DNA of 48,027 nucleotides from an uncultured Bacteroidales bacterium (GTDB lineage: Bacteria > Bacteroidota > Bacteroidia > Bacteroidales > P3), in assembly GCA_900317955.1 (NCBI GenBank), contig ONIP01000020.1:1-48027 (forward strand), in the 5' to 3' direction. Made by a program: the position numbers and the translations under genes. The notes below the pieces were generated by a model. It was not told where the DNA came from, did no database searches, and was given only the letters and a program-made list of their open reading frames with translations. This document shows, piece by piece, positions 18,136-26,568 of this stretch (position 1 is its first letter; each line of letters starts with the position of its first letter).

Positions 18136-19589
18136 GACTCTTCCCTCGTTTTAAAAATCGGCAACTGTAGCAGCATCTCGCGCCGTGTGAACCAGTAGAA
18201 GGCTAAGTATGCGAGGCCGAAAACAGCCATGTCGGCATACAGCATAATGGTGTGCAACGGCTCTTCCTGCCCAGCGGCGAATATTAACAACGGCAATGCT
18301 GGCAGTGCTGCCACTACAATGCCCAGCAACGGCCATGACACCGCGCCAAGGTAGCTCTTTAGTGGCATCTGTATGCATTTGTACACCATCATGCGCCAGT
18401 AGGCAAAGAGGAAGATGAAGGCCAGCAGCACCTGTGTCCAGGCCATAGCCTGTATGCTTATCTGGCTGGCCACCAGTGTGCCTGCCAAGACAAAAACTAT
18501 GCGAACCAGCGTCCACTTGAAGCCTAAATCAGTGCGACCAAGCGACACCATGAGTATTCCCGCCGGGTTACCTATCGACTGCAACATACCCCACACCGAA
18601 AGCACTCTCACAAACCACACCATCTCCACCATGCCGCTTCCGTAAAGCAGTACTGTGAGCGGCTCTGCAAAGAGGAAGAACGCCATGAATATCGGGAAGT
18701 TGATGAATGAGAGCAGGTGCAGCACCTCGCCATAGGAACGACGCATCTTTGGCATATCGTCTTGGAAACGAGCAAATGCCGGGGCCGCAACATTGGTTAC
18801 TATGGGATTGATGAGTTGCACGGCTTTGTACAACAACTCTTTGGCTAAGTTGTACACACCCAGCACTTCGGCACTGAAAAAACGTCCTATAAGGAAGATG
18901 TCAAGTTTGTTTGCTGCGTAGTCAATGACCTGCATGCCAAGCTGATAAAGCCCTATCGAGACCAACTCGCGTATTTCACTCAACCGGAAATGCAGCCTGA
19001 TGCGATAGGCCTTGAGCCCCGACATGGCATAGACGCTTTGGGTGATGGCAGCCTGTAGCAGGGCACCCCATGCCAGGCTGAACACACCAAAGCCTTGCAA
19101 GGCCAGCACCACTGTCAGCACAACCCCGAGGGTGACACCGACAATCTGCACGATGGAGATGAATTTAAAATCCAGCTCTTTAGTCTTCAGAGTGTAGAAC
19201 ATTTTGCCAAAAGAGTCTATCACAAGTGTGAATGACAGCAACGGAATCAGCTGTCTCAAGGCGGGTTGATGGTAGTAGTTTGCAATCAAGGGCGTAAAGG
19301 CACAGAGCAGCAGCCACAATGCCACGCTGAGCATCAGGTTTAGCCAAAAGACCGACGAGTATTGGTCGCGGGTGATGTCTTGCTTGTGGATAATGCCTGT
19401 GGCGAGTCCCATATTGGCAAATATCTCAGTAAAACCGAGAAACATGGTGGCAATGGCCAGCAGACCAAAGTCTTGCTTGGTGAGTATGCGCGCCAAGATA
19501 AACAGCTTGAGCATCTGCAACGCGGTGGTGGTAAGCGTCCCCACTGCGTTCCATTTTACTCCGGTTACCGATTGGCTGCGTAATGACAT
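18132..19589 (-). CDS. wzx: Wzx-type polysaccharide repeat-unit flippase
   Basis: This 485-residue protein has about 12-14 hydrophobic segments. It starts MSLRSQSVTGVKWNAVGTL and contains ILTKQDFGLLAIATMFLGF, typical of WzxC-like members of the MOP/PST family. These move undecaprenyl-pyrophosphate-linked repeat units from the cytoplasmic to the periplasmic face of the inner membrane. It starts 8 bases after the wzy-like stop and overlaps the next transferase by four bases. Confidence 0.92.
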   Translation of the reverse strand: MSLRSQSVTGVKWNAVGTLTTTALQMLKLFILARILTKQDFGLLAIATMFLGFTEIFANMGLATGIIHKQDITRDQYSSVFWLNLMLSVALWLLLCAFTPLIANYYHQPALRQLIPLLSFTLVIDSFGKMFYTLKTKELDFKFISIVQIVGVTLGVVLTVVLALQGFGVFSLAWGALLQAAITQSVYAMSGLKAYRIRLHFRLSEIRELVSIGLYQLGMQVIDYAANKLDIFLIGRFFSAEVLGVYNLAKELLYKAVQLINPIVTNVAAPAFARFQDDMPKMRRSYGEVLHLLSFINFPIFMAFFLFAEPLTVLLYGSGMVEMVWFVRVLSVWGMLQSIGNPAGILMVSLGRTDLGFKWTLVRIVFVLAGTLVASQISIQAMAWTQVLLAFIFLFAYWRMMVYKCIQMPLKSYLGAVSWPLLGIVVAALPALPLLIFAAGQEEPLHTIMLYADMAVFGLAYLAFYWFTRREMLLQLPIFKTREES

Positions 19590-19597
19590 GGCGGTGC

Positions 19598-20878
19598 TCA
19601 GTTTTTCGTTTCAACTGGTTCGTGTTCAGTGTATGGCTCAACTCGGTCCACCACCATTATCAAGACCATCAAGGCATATATCAGCGAAACGAATTGCATG
19701 CCCATTTGGCGTTCCAGCATCGATTCAAAGAGCAAGCAAAACATCACAATGAATGTCAGAACTAAGACCGGCCAGAACCCTGTCTTGCGCCGCCATGCTA
19801 CACACAGCGGCATCAGCAGCCACCAAAGCATGGCCGCCAATCCTACTATACCGATGGCAAGAGCCGTCTCTGTGTATTGGTTGTGAGCGTTAAGCTGTTG
19901 CTCCTCCAGGCTTGGATACCCTTCAATGCCCAATCGCTTTGAGAGGACAGTGTCGTAGTCGCCCACTCCGTAGCCGAACACCGGACTGTCAGCAATTGTC
20001 TTGACGGCGGTGACGTTGATGGCCATGCGGGCATCGTTATACTTTCCGTAGGCGGGTGCTGTTGCTACAACTGTGTCGGCAACGGTTCCGTCTTCGGTTT
20101 CTACTGTCTGCGAACTCGCCAATGAGGCTATCGGCAGACGGCTGTTGTGGTTGGGTAGCGTCTTCTCGGCAGTGAAGGTAAGCCCCACTGTAAGGAGAGC
20201 GAGCAGCACTCCTTTCCACCATCCGCGTTTTTGAGCCAAATGCAGGGCACACAGCACTTCGACACCGTAGAGGCACAAAATGCCAGCGCGCGAGTCAATG
20301 TAGATGATGAATACAATTATCATCAGTGCGGCGGCATACAGCATCAGTTTCAGCCACAAAGGCATGACTTTGCGGTGTTGTGACAATTCGCTGTAGATAA
20401 ACCCCGCAGTGGGCAGTATGTACAAGGCCACGTATGTATGGTTTCTCTCCTCGAACGTGTTGGTGAACAGGTTATAGAAAAACATTCCCCAAATGACTAC
20501 AAGCAGCCCATAAAACATTACCCGAAGATGGTCACGCCTTAGGTAGGAAGTATCTGACAGCAGGATGCACAAAGGGAAAATGAACAGTACGGCCTTGCGC
20601 GACACCACGGTCAGTGCTCTGTCCACATTCTGGCTGTATAGCATACTGACTACATAGCACAGCCAAAAGACAGCAACCGTGCAAAGCGTAATGCGCAGTG
20701 CTGTGTCAAGCGACGGATTTCCAACCTTTTTTTCGGCAATAATCTTGACTACTGTGGCAACTCCAAAAGCCATGGTCGACCACAACCCAAGCTGCCAATC
20801 GAGTGCCACAATTGGGAGTGTAATACATAGCATAATGAACTGCAATGTATTATACCACTTTAGATTCTTTATATTCAT
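19598..20878 (-). CDS. wzy: O-antigen polymerase/ligase family membrane protein (Wzy-like)
   Basis: This 426-residue membrane protein has about 10-12 hydrophobic stretches and a large periplasmic loop (about 230-310). The Wzy_C/WaaL signature appears as GYGVGDYDTVLSKRLG followed by NAHNQYTETALAIGIVGL. Next to wzx it most likely polymerises repeat units; a WaaL-type ligase is the alternative because both share the domain. It is the first gene of the leftward operon, and its promoter is immediately upstream. Confidence 0.85.
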   Translation of the reverse strand: MNIKNLKWYNTLQFIMLCITLPIVALDWQLGLWSTMAFGVATVVKIIAEKKVGNPSLDTALRITLCTVAVFWLCYVVSMLYSQNVDRALTVVSRKAVLFIFPLCILLSDTSYLRRDHLRVMFYGLLVVIWGMFFYNLFTNTFEERNHTYVALYILPTAGFIYSELSQHRKVMPLWLKLMLYAAALMIIVFIIYIDSRAGILCLYGVEVLCALHLAQKRGWWKGVLLALLTVGLTFTAEKTLPNHNSRLPIASLASSQTVETEDGTVADTVVATAPAYGKYNDARMAINVTAVKTIADSPVFGYGVGDYDTVLSKRLGIEGYPSLEEQQLNAHNQYTETALAIGIVGLAAMLWWLLMPLCVAWRRKTGFWPVLVLTFIVMFCLLFESMLERQMGMQFVSLIYALMVLIMVVDRVEPYTEHEPVETKN

Positions 20879-20882
20879 ATTG

Positions 20883-20890
20883 CAAATTTA
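20883..20890 (-). promoter_or_regulatory. -7 element of the wzy-wzx operon promoter
   Basis: On the minus strand TAAATTTG (20890-20883) matches TAnnTTTG only 4 bases before the wzy-like ATG at 20878, so the mRNA would be leaderless or nearly so. ATTG about 21 bases upstream is a weak -33 element. Confidence 0.5.
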
Positions 20891-20960
20891 CGTAAAATTC
20901 CCCAATTTTGTCAATATAAAATGAAAAAATAATTAATAACAGAGGTGATAATTCTTCATG

Positions 20961-21068
20961 TTAGTCACCTAAGCACGTCTGCCACTCCATTGGCGAGGTT
21001 ACCAAGAAACTTACGGTAAAATGCCGTTCCTCTTGCCGGTGATTGTACCATTTGTAGATATACAGGTG
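20961..21068 (-). pseudogene. Transposase-like C-terminal remnant
   Basis: About 35 codons ending at TAA 20963-20961 read LYIYKWYNHRQ then ERHFTVSF...TSPMEWQ. This resembles the C-terminal WYNxRRxHxxLxxxTPxEW tail of IS3-family transposases. The upstream part of such a gene is missing. It lies in the AT-rich 353-base gap between wzy and the next rightward gene and probably marks an old insertion at the edge of the polysaccharide locus. Confidence 0.45.
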
Positions 21069-21090
21069 TCGCTGTTTCCGAAAAAATATG

Positions 21091-21098
21091 TATATTTG
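21091..21098 (+). promoter_or_regulatory. -7 element for the lipocalin-like gene
   Basis: TATATTTG matches TAnnTTTG; no good -33 element. The leader to the ATG at 21232 is about 130 bases with no recognised structure. Confidence 0.45.
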
Positions 21099-21231
21099 CA
21101 AATTGGTTGTGATGCAGTATTGAATCGCATGTATCTTGTTATCACATGTATAGTCATGTAGCATACAAGCAGGTATACTTCGCGTTTGCCAAGCAGCCAC
21201 CGTCAATTCCGAATCGCTAAAATAAACCAAT

Positions 21232-21744
21232 ATGTACCCCAAGAAAGAAAAACCCATACTTGCCATCCTCCTCACGGCACTTCTCACCAGCCTCTTTTGG
21301 CTTTTTCTCTACTTCGTAATCATGCCCAGCGTCAAGGGTACAAACCGTCAAGCTGATACCTCCGTCCAACAGGTCGAGACCCAGTCCGCTCCCGAAGATG
21401 CCTCTAAGCCCCGTTACGAAGTCAATGCAAAAAAGGATGTGGACTATTCCCAACTCATCGTTGGCCATTGGGAGCCAATCGAAGTCTCAGCGTTCAAACT
21501 TGATTTCAGCGAGTTCGGCACTCTCAAAACCCATACCCACAAGCACGGCTACCCCATTACCACCGATTATAAGTACAAACTTCTCGGCGACCGTATGGGC
21601 TACACTGCCATGGCCGATTTCTACGAAGGCGACTGGCACCGCATCGAAATCTCCGTCGGTGACGACGGCAAGACCTATCTCTCCATCTTCGACGACCCCG
21701 AGTTGGGCGGCCGTTACTGCAAAACCCTGTCAACAAAGAAATAA
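21232..21744 (+). CDS. Membrane-anchored protein with lipocalin-like domain, unknown function
   Basis: This 170-residue protein has a short basic start (MYPKKEKP), one transmembrane segment (about 9-31, ILAILLTALLTSLFWLFLYF), a linker rich in Gln, Ser and Glu (about 38-65) and a C-terminal domain (about 70-165) beginning LIVGHWEPIEVSAFKLDFS. The IVGHWxP opening and the regular beta-rich pattern resemble small lipocalin-like domains common in Bacteroidetes. The domain would face the periplasm. No operon partner; a long hairpin follows 14 bases after its stop. Confidence 0.7.
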   Translation: MYPKKEKPILAILLTALLTSLFWLFLYFVIMPSVKGTNRQADTSVQQVETQSAPEDASKPRYEVNAKKDVDYSQLIVGHWEPIEVSAFKLDFSEFGTLKTHTHKHGYPITTDYKYKLLGDRMGYTAMADFYEGDWHRIEISVGDDGKTYLSIFDDPELGGRYCKTLSTKK

Positions 21745-21758
21745 GACTTCTATCACCG

Positions 21759-21809
21759 TTGTTCCGCACTTGTATTGCATTTTTTAAGTGCAATACAAGT
21801 GCGGAACAA
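21759..21809. repeat. 21-bp perfect inverted repeat (hairpin)
   Basis: Positions 21759-21779 and 21789-21809 are exact reverse complements separated by 9 bases (TTTTTTAAG). There is no strong T run after the stem, so a classical terminator is not certain, although it sits 14 bases after a gene end. The right arm also contains an 11-base periodicity (AAGTGCAATAC, AAGTGCGGAAC, AAGTGTAATAT). From 21810 to 21861 and 22075 to 22328 the DNA is AT-rich and I see no other feature. Confidence 0.85.
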
Positions 21810-21861
21810 GTGTAATATTGCTGCCGTTTTTTCAAATCTTCAGCTGAATAGAGGAAAATGT

Positions 21862-22032
21862 TTATTGAAGCTCTAACTGAAGTTGTTCTATGCCATATGA
21901 ATATATTAAATATTGAACTCTTAAAGCGAAAAATTGACGAACAAGAAAAATTAGCAATAATAGGGCAGCGATGGTTAATATTATACGTACTAACCACAAA
22001 GAATATTTATCGTTAATATACTTTTGTAACAT
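21862..22032 (-). CDS. Small single-pass membrane protein, unknown
   Basis: From ATG 22032 this encodes 56 residues: a polar start (MLQKYINDKYSLW), a strong hydrophobic segment (LVRIILTIAALLLLIFLVRQFF) and a short polar tail (YGIEQLQLELQ). The longer frame from 22074 is rejected because a TATATTTG promoter element (22060-22053) lies inside it. No homology recognised; it may be a real small orphan protein of this AT-rich boundary. Confidence 0.4.
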   Translation of the reverse strand: MLQKYINDKYSLWLVRIILTIAALLLLIFLVRQFFALRVQYLIYSYGIEQLQLELQ

Positions 22033-22052
22033 TTTGTTATATAATTTGATTA

Positions 22053-22060
22053 CAAATATA
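22053..22060 (-). promoter_or_regulatory. -7 element for the small membrane protein
   Basis: Minus-strand TATATTTG, 20 bases before the ATG at 22032. No clear -33 element. Confidence 0.35.
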
Positions 22061-22328
22061 AGACTATTTTTCAAATAAACAGCTAAAAAAAAAGCTGTGC
22101 TTAGTTATATAGAAATAAATAACATGCAATCAATTTTTTATAGATTGTTAAAATACTTCTTTATCTTGTATGACAGCGTTTTTTTGTTTGATTTTTGATA
22201 CTTTTTGTGGCGAAATATCGAATGTTGGTGGGTATGAAGAATGATTTGTGGAGGTAAAAGTTTGATATATAGGTAGTATCATATTTGAAAATTTCAGAAA
22301 GAGTGTCAAGTAGAGAATAGATGGTAAA

Positions 22329-22363
22329 TAAAAAAACATCCGGCGGAGGTGTTCCGCCGGATG
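22329..22363 (-). terminator. Rho-independent terminator of serS
   Basis: CATCCGGCGGA (22337-22347) pairs with TCCGCCGGATG (22353-22363) over 11 bp with a 5-base loop. Read leftward it is followed by a T run (plus-strand A run 22329-22336). It lies 30 bases past the serS stop. Confidence 0.9.
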
Positions 22364-22393
22364 AGGGTATTTGCCGCTGCGTGGTGCAGGGGG

Positions 22394-23668
22394 TTAGTCT
22401 ATTTTGTCAAAGCCGAGGTAGGGACGCAGGCATTCGGGCATGATGATGCCGTCTGGGGTCTGGTTGTTTTCCAAAAGGGCGGCCACGATGCGGGGCAGGG
22501 CGAGGGCACTGCCATTGAGGGTGTGCGCAAGTTTGGTCTTGCCATCGGTGTCTTTGAAACGTAGTTTCATGCGGTTGGCCTGGAAGGTCTCGAAATTGGA
22601 TACGGAGCTTACTTCGAGCCATTTCTGTTGGGCTGCGCTCCACACTTCAAAGTCGAAGGTCATGGCGGAGGTGAAGCTGATGTCGCCACCACAAAGTTTG
22701 AGGATGTGGTAGGGGAGTCCCAGTTTGTCGAGCAGTCCGCCTACGTGTTTCTTCATGTCTTCGAGGGTGTCGTAGCTACGGTCGGGGTGCTCGATGACGA
22801 CAATCTCCACTTTGCTGAACTCGTGCAGACGGTTCAAACCGCGCACGTCTTTGCCGTAGCTGCCGGCTTCGCGGCGGAAGCATTCGGAGTAGCCGACGTG
22901 GCGGATGGGGAATTGGTCGGGAGTGACGATGACGTTGCGGTAGAGGTTGGTGATGGGTACTTCGGCGGTGGGAATCATGTAGAAGCCGTCGAGGGGGATG
23001 GCGTACATTTGTCCCTCCTTGTCGGGAAGTTGCCCGGTGCCAAGGCCGGAGGCTTCGTTGACCATGAGCGGGGGCATGATTTCCACGTATCCAGCAGCGG
23101 TGGCCTGGTCGAGGAAGAAGTCGATGAGGGCGCGTTGCAGACGGGCTCCCTTGCCTTTGTAGACGGGGAAGCCGGCTCCGGTTATTTTGTTGCCGAGTTC
23201 GAAGTCGACGATGTTGTATTTAGCGCAGAGATCCCAGTGGGGCAGGGCACCCTCGGGCAGGACGGGTTTGGTGCCGAATTCGGCCACGACGACGTTGTCG
23301 GCTTCGTTCTTTCCGCGCGGCACAGTGATGTGGGGTGCGTTGGGCAGGGAGATGAGTTTGGCATTGAGGTCGGCCTCGACGGCGGCTTGCTGGTCGGTGA
23401 GTTCTTTTTCCTGGCTCTTGAGGTCGGCGGTGCGGGCTTTCTTGGCATCGGCTTCTTCGCGTTTGCCTTGTTTGAAGAGCATGCCTATCTCTTTGGCGAT
23501 GGCGTTCTGCTCGGCTTTTACGGCGTCGGACTTTTGTTGAAGGGCGCGGCGTTGTTCGTCGAGCGAAAGAATTTCGGCTATGCGTTCTTCTACGTTTTGT
23601 ACGTTCTTAATCTTGAGGCGTTCGATGATTTCCTCGGTATGTTCCTTGATATATTGCAGTTGCAGCAT
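22394..23668 (-). CDS. serS: Seryl-tRNA synthetase
   Basis: This is a 424-residue class II aminoacyl-tRNA synthetase, normal length for bacterial SerRS. An N-terminal coiled-coil arm (about 25-105; EQRRALQQKSDAVKAEQN...) binds tRNA-Ser. Motif 2 is seen in ECFRREAGSYGKDVRGLNR and motif 3 in LNGSALALPRIVAALLENNQ. The TAEVPITNLYR segment is the serine-site TxE loop. Monocistronic, with its own promoter and terminator. Confidence 0.97.
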   Translation of the reverse strand: MLQLQYIKEHTEEIIERLKIKNVQNVEERIAEILSLDEQRRALQQKSDAVKAEQNAIAKEIGMLFKQGKREEADAKKARTADLKSQEKELTDQQAAVEADLNAKLISLPNAPHITVPRGKNEADNVVVAEFGTKPVLPEGALPHWDLCAKYNIVDFELGNKITGAGFPVYKGKGARLQRALIDFFLDQATAAGYVEIMPPLMVNEASGLGTGQLPDKEGQMYAIPLDGFYMIPTAEVPITNLYRNVIVTPDQFPIRHVGYSECFRREAGSYGKDVRGLNRLHEFSKVEIVVIEHPDRSYDTLEDMKKHVGGLLDKLGLPYHILKLCGGDISFTSAMTFDFEVWSAAQQKWLEVSSVSNFETFQANRMKLRFKDTDGKTKLAHTLNGSALALPRIVAALLENNQTPDGIIMPECLRPYLGFDKID

Positions 23669-23692
23669 AAGTGTGTGTTTTTATTCGACCTG

Positions 23693-23700
23693 CAAAGGTA
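23693..23700 (-). promoter_or_regulatory. -7 element of the serS promoter
   Basis: Minus-strand TACCTTTG, 25 bases before the serS ATG, with CTTG about 18 bases upstream as a partial -33 element. Confidence 0.6.
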
Positions 23701-23747
23701 CAAAAAAAGTTTGACCTGCAAGAATTATTTATTAGCGCGGAAGGGGG

Positions 23748-25052
23748 TTATTCGGTATAGGTGCAGTGGAAGCGGCGTTCGTATTCCTCGGCCAGGGCGG
23801 GACGGAAGTCGGGGTGGGCTATGCGGATGAGGTCTTCGGCACGGTGCTGGAGGGTGCGTCCTTTGAGACGGGCTATGCCGTATTCGGTCACGATGTAGTC
23901 GACGTCGTTGCGTGAGGTGCTGACGGCTGCGCCTTCGGTGAGGAAGGGTTTGATTCGTGAAATGGTGCCGCCTGCTGCGGTGCTGGGCATGGCGATGATG
24001 GCTTTGCCTTCGCGGGCAAGGGAGGCACCGCGGATGAAGTCTACCTGACCGCCGATGCCGCTATATTGGCGCATGCCGATGGTTTCGCTTGCTACCTGCC
24101 CTTGGAGGTCGACTTCGAGGCAGGAGTTGATGGAAATCATTCGTTCATTTTTGGCGATGACGAGGGGGCTGTTGACGTAGTCGACGGGATAGAATTCCAC
24201 GTTGGGATTTTCGTTGACGAAGTCGTAGAGTTCGTTGGTGCCCATGATGAATGTTACTACGGCTTTGCCGGGGTGGAGGGTTTTGCGGCGGCCGTTGATG
24301 ACCCCTTTGCGCATAAGTTCCATGACACCGTTGGAGAACATTTCGCTGTGAATGCCGAGGTCGTTTTTGTCGGCAAGGGCTTGGAGGACAGCGTCAGGGA
24401 TGGCGCCGATGCCGAGTTGGAGGGTGGATCCGTCGGCCACGAGCGAGGCACAGTGACGGCCTATGGCAAGTTCCACTTCGCCTGGAGCGGGGAGAATGAG
24501 TTCCTGGAGGGGGTAGGAGCAGGGGATGATATGGTCGATTTGGGAGACGTGTATCATGTCGTCGCCGTAGGTGAAGGGCATTTTGTCGTTGGTTTCGACG
24601 ATGACGGTTTTGGCGGCGCGGATGGCGGCCTTGGCATAGTCGCAGCTGACGCCGAGCGAGCAGTAGCCTTCATCGTTGGGGGGAGTGGTTTGGAACACGG
24701 CTACGTCGCAGGGAATGTCGTTGCCAATCATGGAAGGGACATCTTTGAAGTAGGCGGGGAAGAAGTCGCCTTCGCGGCGTTCCACCACTTCGCGCGAGTT
24801 GGCGGAGAGGAAGTTGCTCACGTGGCGGAAATGGCCGTAGCAGCGGGGTTGGTAGCAGGGGTTGTCGCCGAGAGTGGTCATGTGGAAGATGAGCACGTCG
24901 TTGTAGTCTTCGCAATGGTCGGCGAGAGTTTGGGGGATAAGACGGGGTGCGGCGGCGGCATGTCCCATTACAACGCATTGGCTGTCGCGAATGTCGCGGA
25001 TGGCTTCTTCGGGTTTTGATACTTTCCTTTTGTAGTCTTCTTTCCAGTTCAT
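23748..25052 (-). CDS. Acetyl-CoA hydrolase/transferase family CoA-transferase
   Basis: This is a 434-residue family I CoA-transferase (4-hydroxybutyrate/acetyl-CoA transferase type). Visible are the N-terminal SQCVVMGHAAAAPRLIPQ, the catalytic-glutamate region GIHSEMFSNGVM, and the C-terminal oxyanion-loop-like GIGGQVDFIRGASLA with TEYGIARLKGRT. Such enzymes exchange CoA between acetate, propionate, butyrate, succinate or 4-hydroxybutyrate. The frame extends 66 codons upstream, but that portion covers a cobalamin riboswitch, so I start at MNWKEDYKRK (25052). The exact acyl pair is not readable from sequence. Transcription should be shut off by adenosylcobalamin through the leader. Confidence 0.87.
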   Translation of the reverse strand: MNWKEDYKRKVSKPEEAIRDIRDSQCVVMGHAAAAPRLIPQTLADHCEDYNDVLIFHMTTLGDNPCYQPRCYGHFRHVSNFLSANSREVVERREGDFFPAYFKDVPSMIGNDIPCDVAVFQTTPPNDEGYCSLGVSCDYAKAAIRAAKTVIVETNDKMPFTYGDDMIHVSQIDHIIPCSYPLQELILPAPGEVELAIGRHCASLVADGSTLQLGIGAIPDAVLQALADKNDLGIHSEMFSNGVMELMRKGVINGRRKTLHPGKAVVTFIMGTNELYDFVNENPNVEFYPVDYVNSPLVIAKNERMISINSCLEVDLQGQVASETIGMRQYSGIGGQVDFIRGASLAREGKAIIAMPSTAAGGTISRIKPFLTEGAAVSTSRNDVDYIVTEYGIARLKGRTLQHRAEDLIRIAHPDFRPALAEEYERRFHCTYTE

Positions 25053-25179
25053 TGTTATCTGATGTTTTTGTTTTTTTCTCTGGTGGGCTATGCAGACGGC
25101 GTCAGGGATGAAGTCAGGGGAGCAGCATAATGGGCTGGTGCCGACAAAGACCTTATTACGCGAAAGCATTGCCGAAACG

Positions 25180-25346
25180 TCAGGGCAGGTCTCCTGGCTC
25201 AACGCCTGATGGCAGAAGTCTTCTCGGGGAGAAGGTGTCCCCAATGACATGGTTTCAGTCCGTCAACGGCGTGTTTACAGTTGCGCGACAGCTCACGGTT
25301 TTCACGTGATTCCCTCTTGGCAGCCTTGGCATAAGGCTGACCCTGA
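25180..25346 (-). ncRNA. Cobalamin (AdoCbl-type) riboswitch
   Basis: On the minus strand all landmark blocks of the cobalamin aptamer occur in order: P1 TCAGGG (25346-25341) pairing with CCCTGA (25185-25180); the GGGAATCACGTGAAAACCG core (about 25313-25295); CGCAACTGTAA (near 25285-25275); a CCATGTCATTGG block; and the B12 box GAGCCAGGAGACCTGCC (25200-25184). The next gene downstream on this strand is the CoA-transferase, 127 bases on. This intergenic leader may hold the expression platform. Confidence 0.95.
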
Positions 25347-25417
25347 TGGTGTGTTGTGTTTTCAAAGTGCTGATGTGTTGTGCTTTTCTGTCAGTCAGAT
25401 GATATGTAACACATTTG

Positions 25418-25425
25418 CAAAGGTA
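25418..25425 (-). promoter_or_regulatory. -7 element upstream of the cobalamin riboswitch
   Basis: Minus-strand TACCTTTG matches TAnnTTTG and sits about 70 bases before the aptamer's P1 stem. No -33 element is obvious. Between here and 25576 I see nothing else. Confidence 0.6.
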
Positions 25426-25576
25426 CACATTTTTTACGATATATAGGGAAAATCTTTGATGGTCAGTAGTTGGATATTTGGTTTGAGGATGTTTGCTGTG
25501 GTGTGATGAGGGTGTGTTTCAGATAAAAATAGGGAGTGCATAGATTTGTAGAAGTTCCATACGGGAAGAATGTTTT

Positions 25577-25607
25577 TTTGTAGTGTTGAGCCTTTTTTGT
25601 ATATTTG
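25577..25607 (+). promoter_or_regulatory. Promoter of the T9SS cargo gene
   Basis: TTTG (25577-25580) and TATATTTG (25600-25607) match -33 and -7 with a 19-base gap, 30 bases before the ATG at 25638. Confidence 0.7.
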
Positions 25608-25637
25608 TAAAATGTATGATTATTAAAATATTGTCGT

Positions 25638-26567
25638 ATGAAATTGAAATTTAGTATTTTAGTTATGTTGTTCGTGGTTGTGCCGTTGGTTGAAATGAAT
25701 GCTCAGAGTTACAATGTGTATGTTGAATGTGTCGGGAATGGTGGCGGCAGCGTGTACACTTCGGCCACGGGCGACAGGGACTTGTGCGGGGTGCAGACCC
25801 GGTATAATCGCAACCAACAGGTACAATATTCGATTCAGCCCCGTTGGGATAGCGATTTGGAGCATCTTTATGTGAATAGTGTGGACCGGATGGCTGATGT
25901 TACAAGGGGTGGCAGCGGTTCCTCCGTGTCGCAGTATTATTTTTCTTTTTCTCCGAACACTGCCATATCGATACAACCGGTGTTTATGTTGACCGACATG
26001 GAAGACATCCCTGTTGTTATCACCTGCACGGGTACAGGGTCGGGTTCTGTGTATAGAACGGAATATCCGGAGGATGACCTTTGCGGTTCGACCGACTATT
26101 TGATTCCGGGATTTGTGGCTTCGTATGACTTTCTGCCGGGTCAGGAGAGTAAGCTTACGCATTTGTATGTGAATAATGTAGACCGTATGGATGAGTTGCA
26201 GGTTTTTTCCAGCAATACATCGACTTCCTACCGATTCTTTGGATATGCATTTAACACAGCCACTTCGATGGTGCCTATTTTTGAACGGAAAGAAGTCGGC
26301 TTCGGTCAGGTGTCCTCTTTGTTAGATTGCCGTTTATACCCCAATCCTGCAAGCGACGGCAGAACGGTGTTGTCGGTGGCAGGAATACAGGGCAGTGTTG
26401 AGGTTTCGGTGTACGGGATTGACGGGACGGTTTATGCACGGCATCAGACAAATGTGGCTTTTTCCGCAGGGCAACGGTTTGAGCTGAGAGGATTGCCCCG
26501 GGGCATTTATCTTGTCCGCGTGGAGGCTGCGGAAGGTTCCCGCACAATGAAGTTAATTGTGCAGTAG
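25638..26567 (+). CDS. Secreted two-repeat protein with T9SS sorting domain
   Basis: This 309-residue protein has a signal peptide (MKLKFSILVMLFVVVPL...NAQ) and two related domains of about 95 residues (about 25-118 and 122-215). Both follow the pattern C.G.G.GSVY...DLCG...L.HLYVN.VDRM...FN/PNTA, so an internal duplication. The C-terminal 75 residues (LYPNPASDGRTVLS... to RGIYLVRVEA...MKLIVQ) form a type A sorting domain used for T9SS export and surface attachment. The function of the duplicated domain is unknown. The ligase/TPR gene begins right after its stop. Confidence 0.85.
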   Translation: MKLKFSILVMLFVVVPLVEMNAQSYNVYVECVGNGGGSVYTSATGDRDLCGVQTRYNRNQQVQYSIQPRWDSDLEHLYVNSVDRMADVTRGGSGSSVSQYYFSFSPNTAISIQPVFMLTDMEDIPVVITCTGTGSGSVYRTEYPEDDLCGSTDYLIPGFVASYDFLPGQESKLTHLYVNNVDRMDELQVFSSNTSTSYRFFGYAFNTATSMVPIFERKEVGFGQVSSLLDCRLYPNPASDGRTVLSVAGIQGSVEVSVYGIDGTVYARHQTNVAFSAGQRFELRGLPRGIYLVRVEAAEGSRTMKLIVQ

Positions 26568-26568
26568 T

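Noticed and set aside
22628..23830. 400-codon rightward frame opposite serS
   Set aside because: Low-complexity Val/Gly/Asp antisense translation of seryl-tRNA synthetase.
25053..25250. 66-codon N-terminal extension of the CoA-transferase
   Set aside because: It translates the cobalamin aptamer and has no similarity to the family; the start at 25052 fits the family N-terminus.
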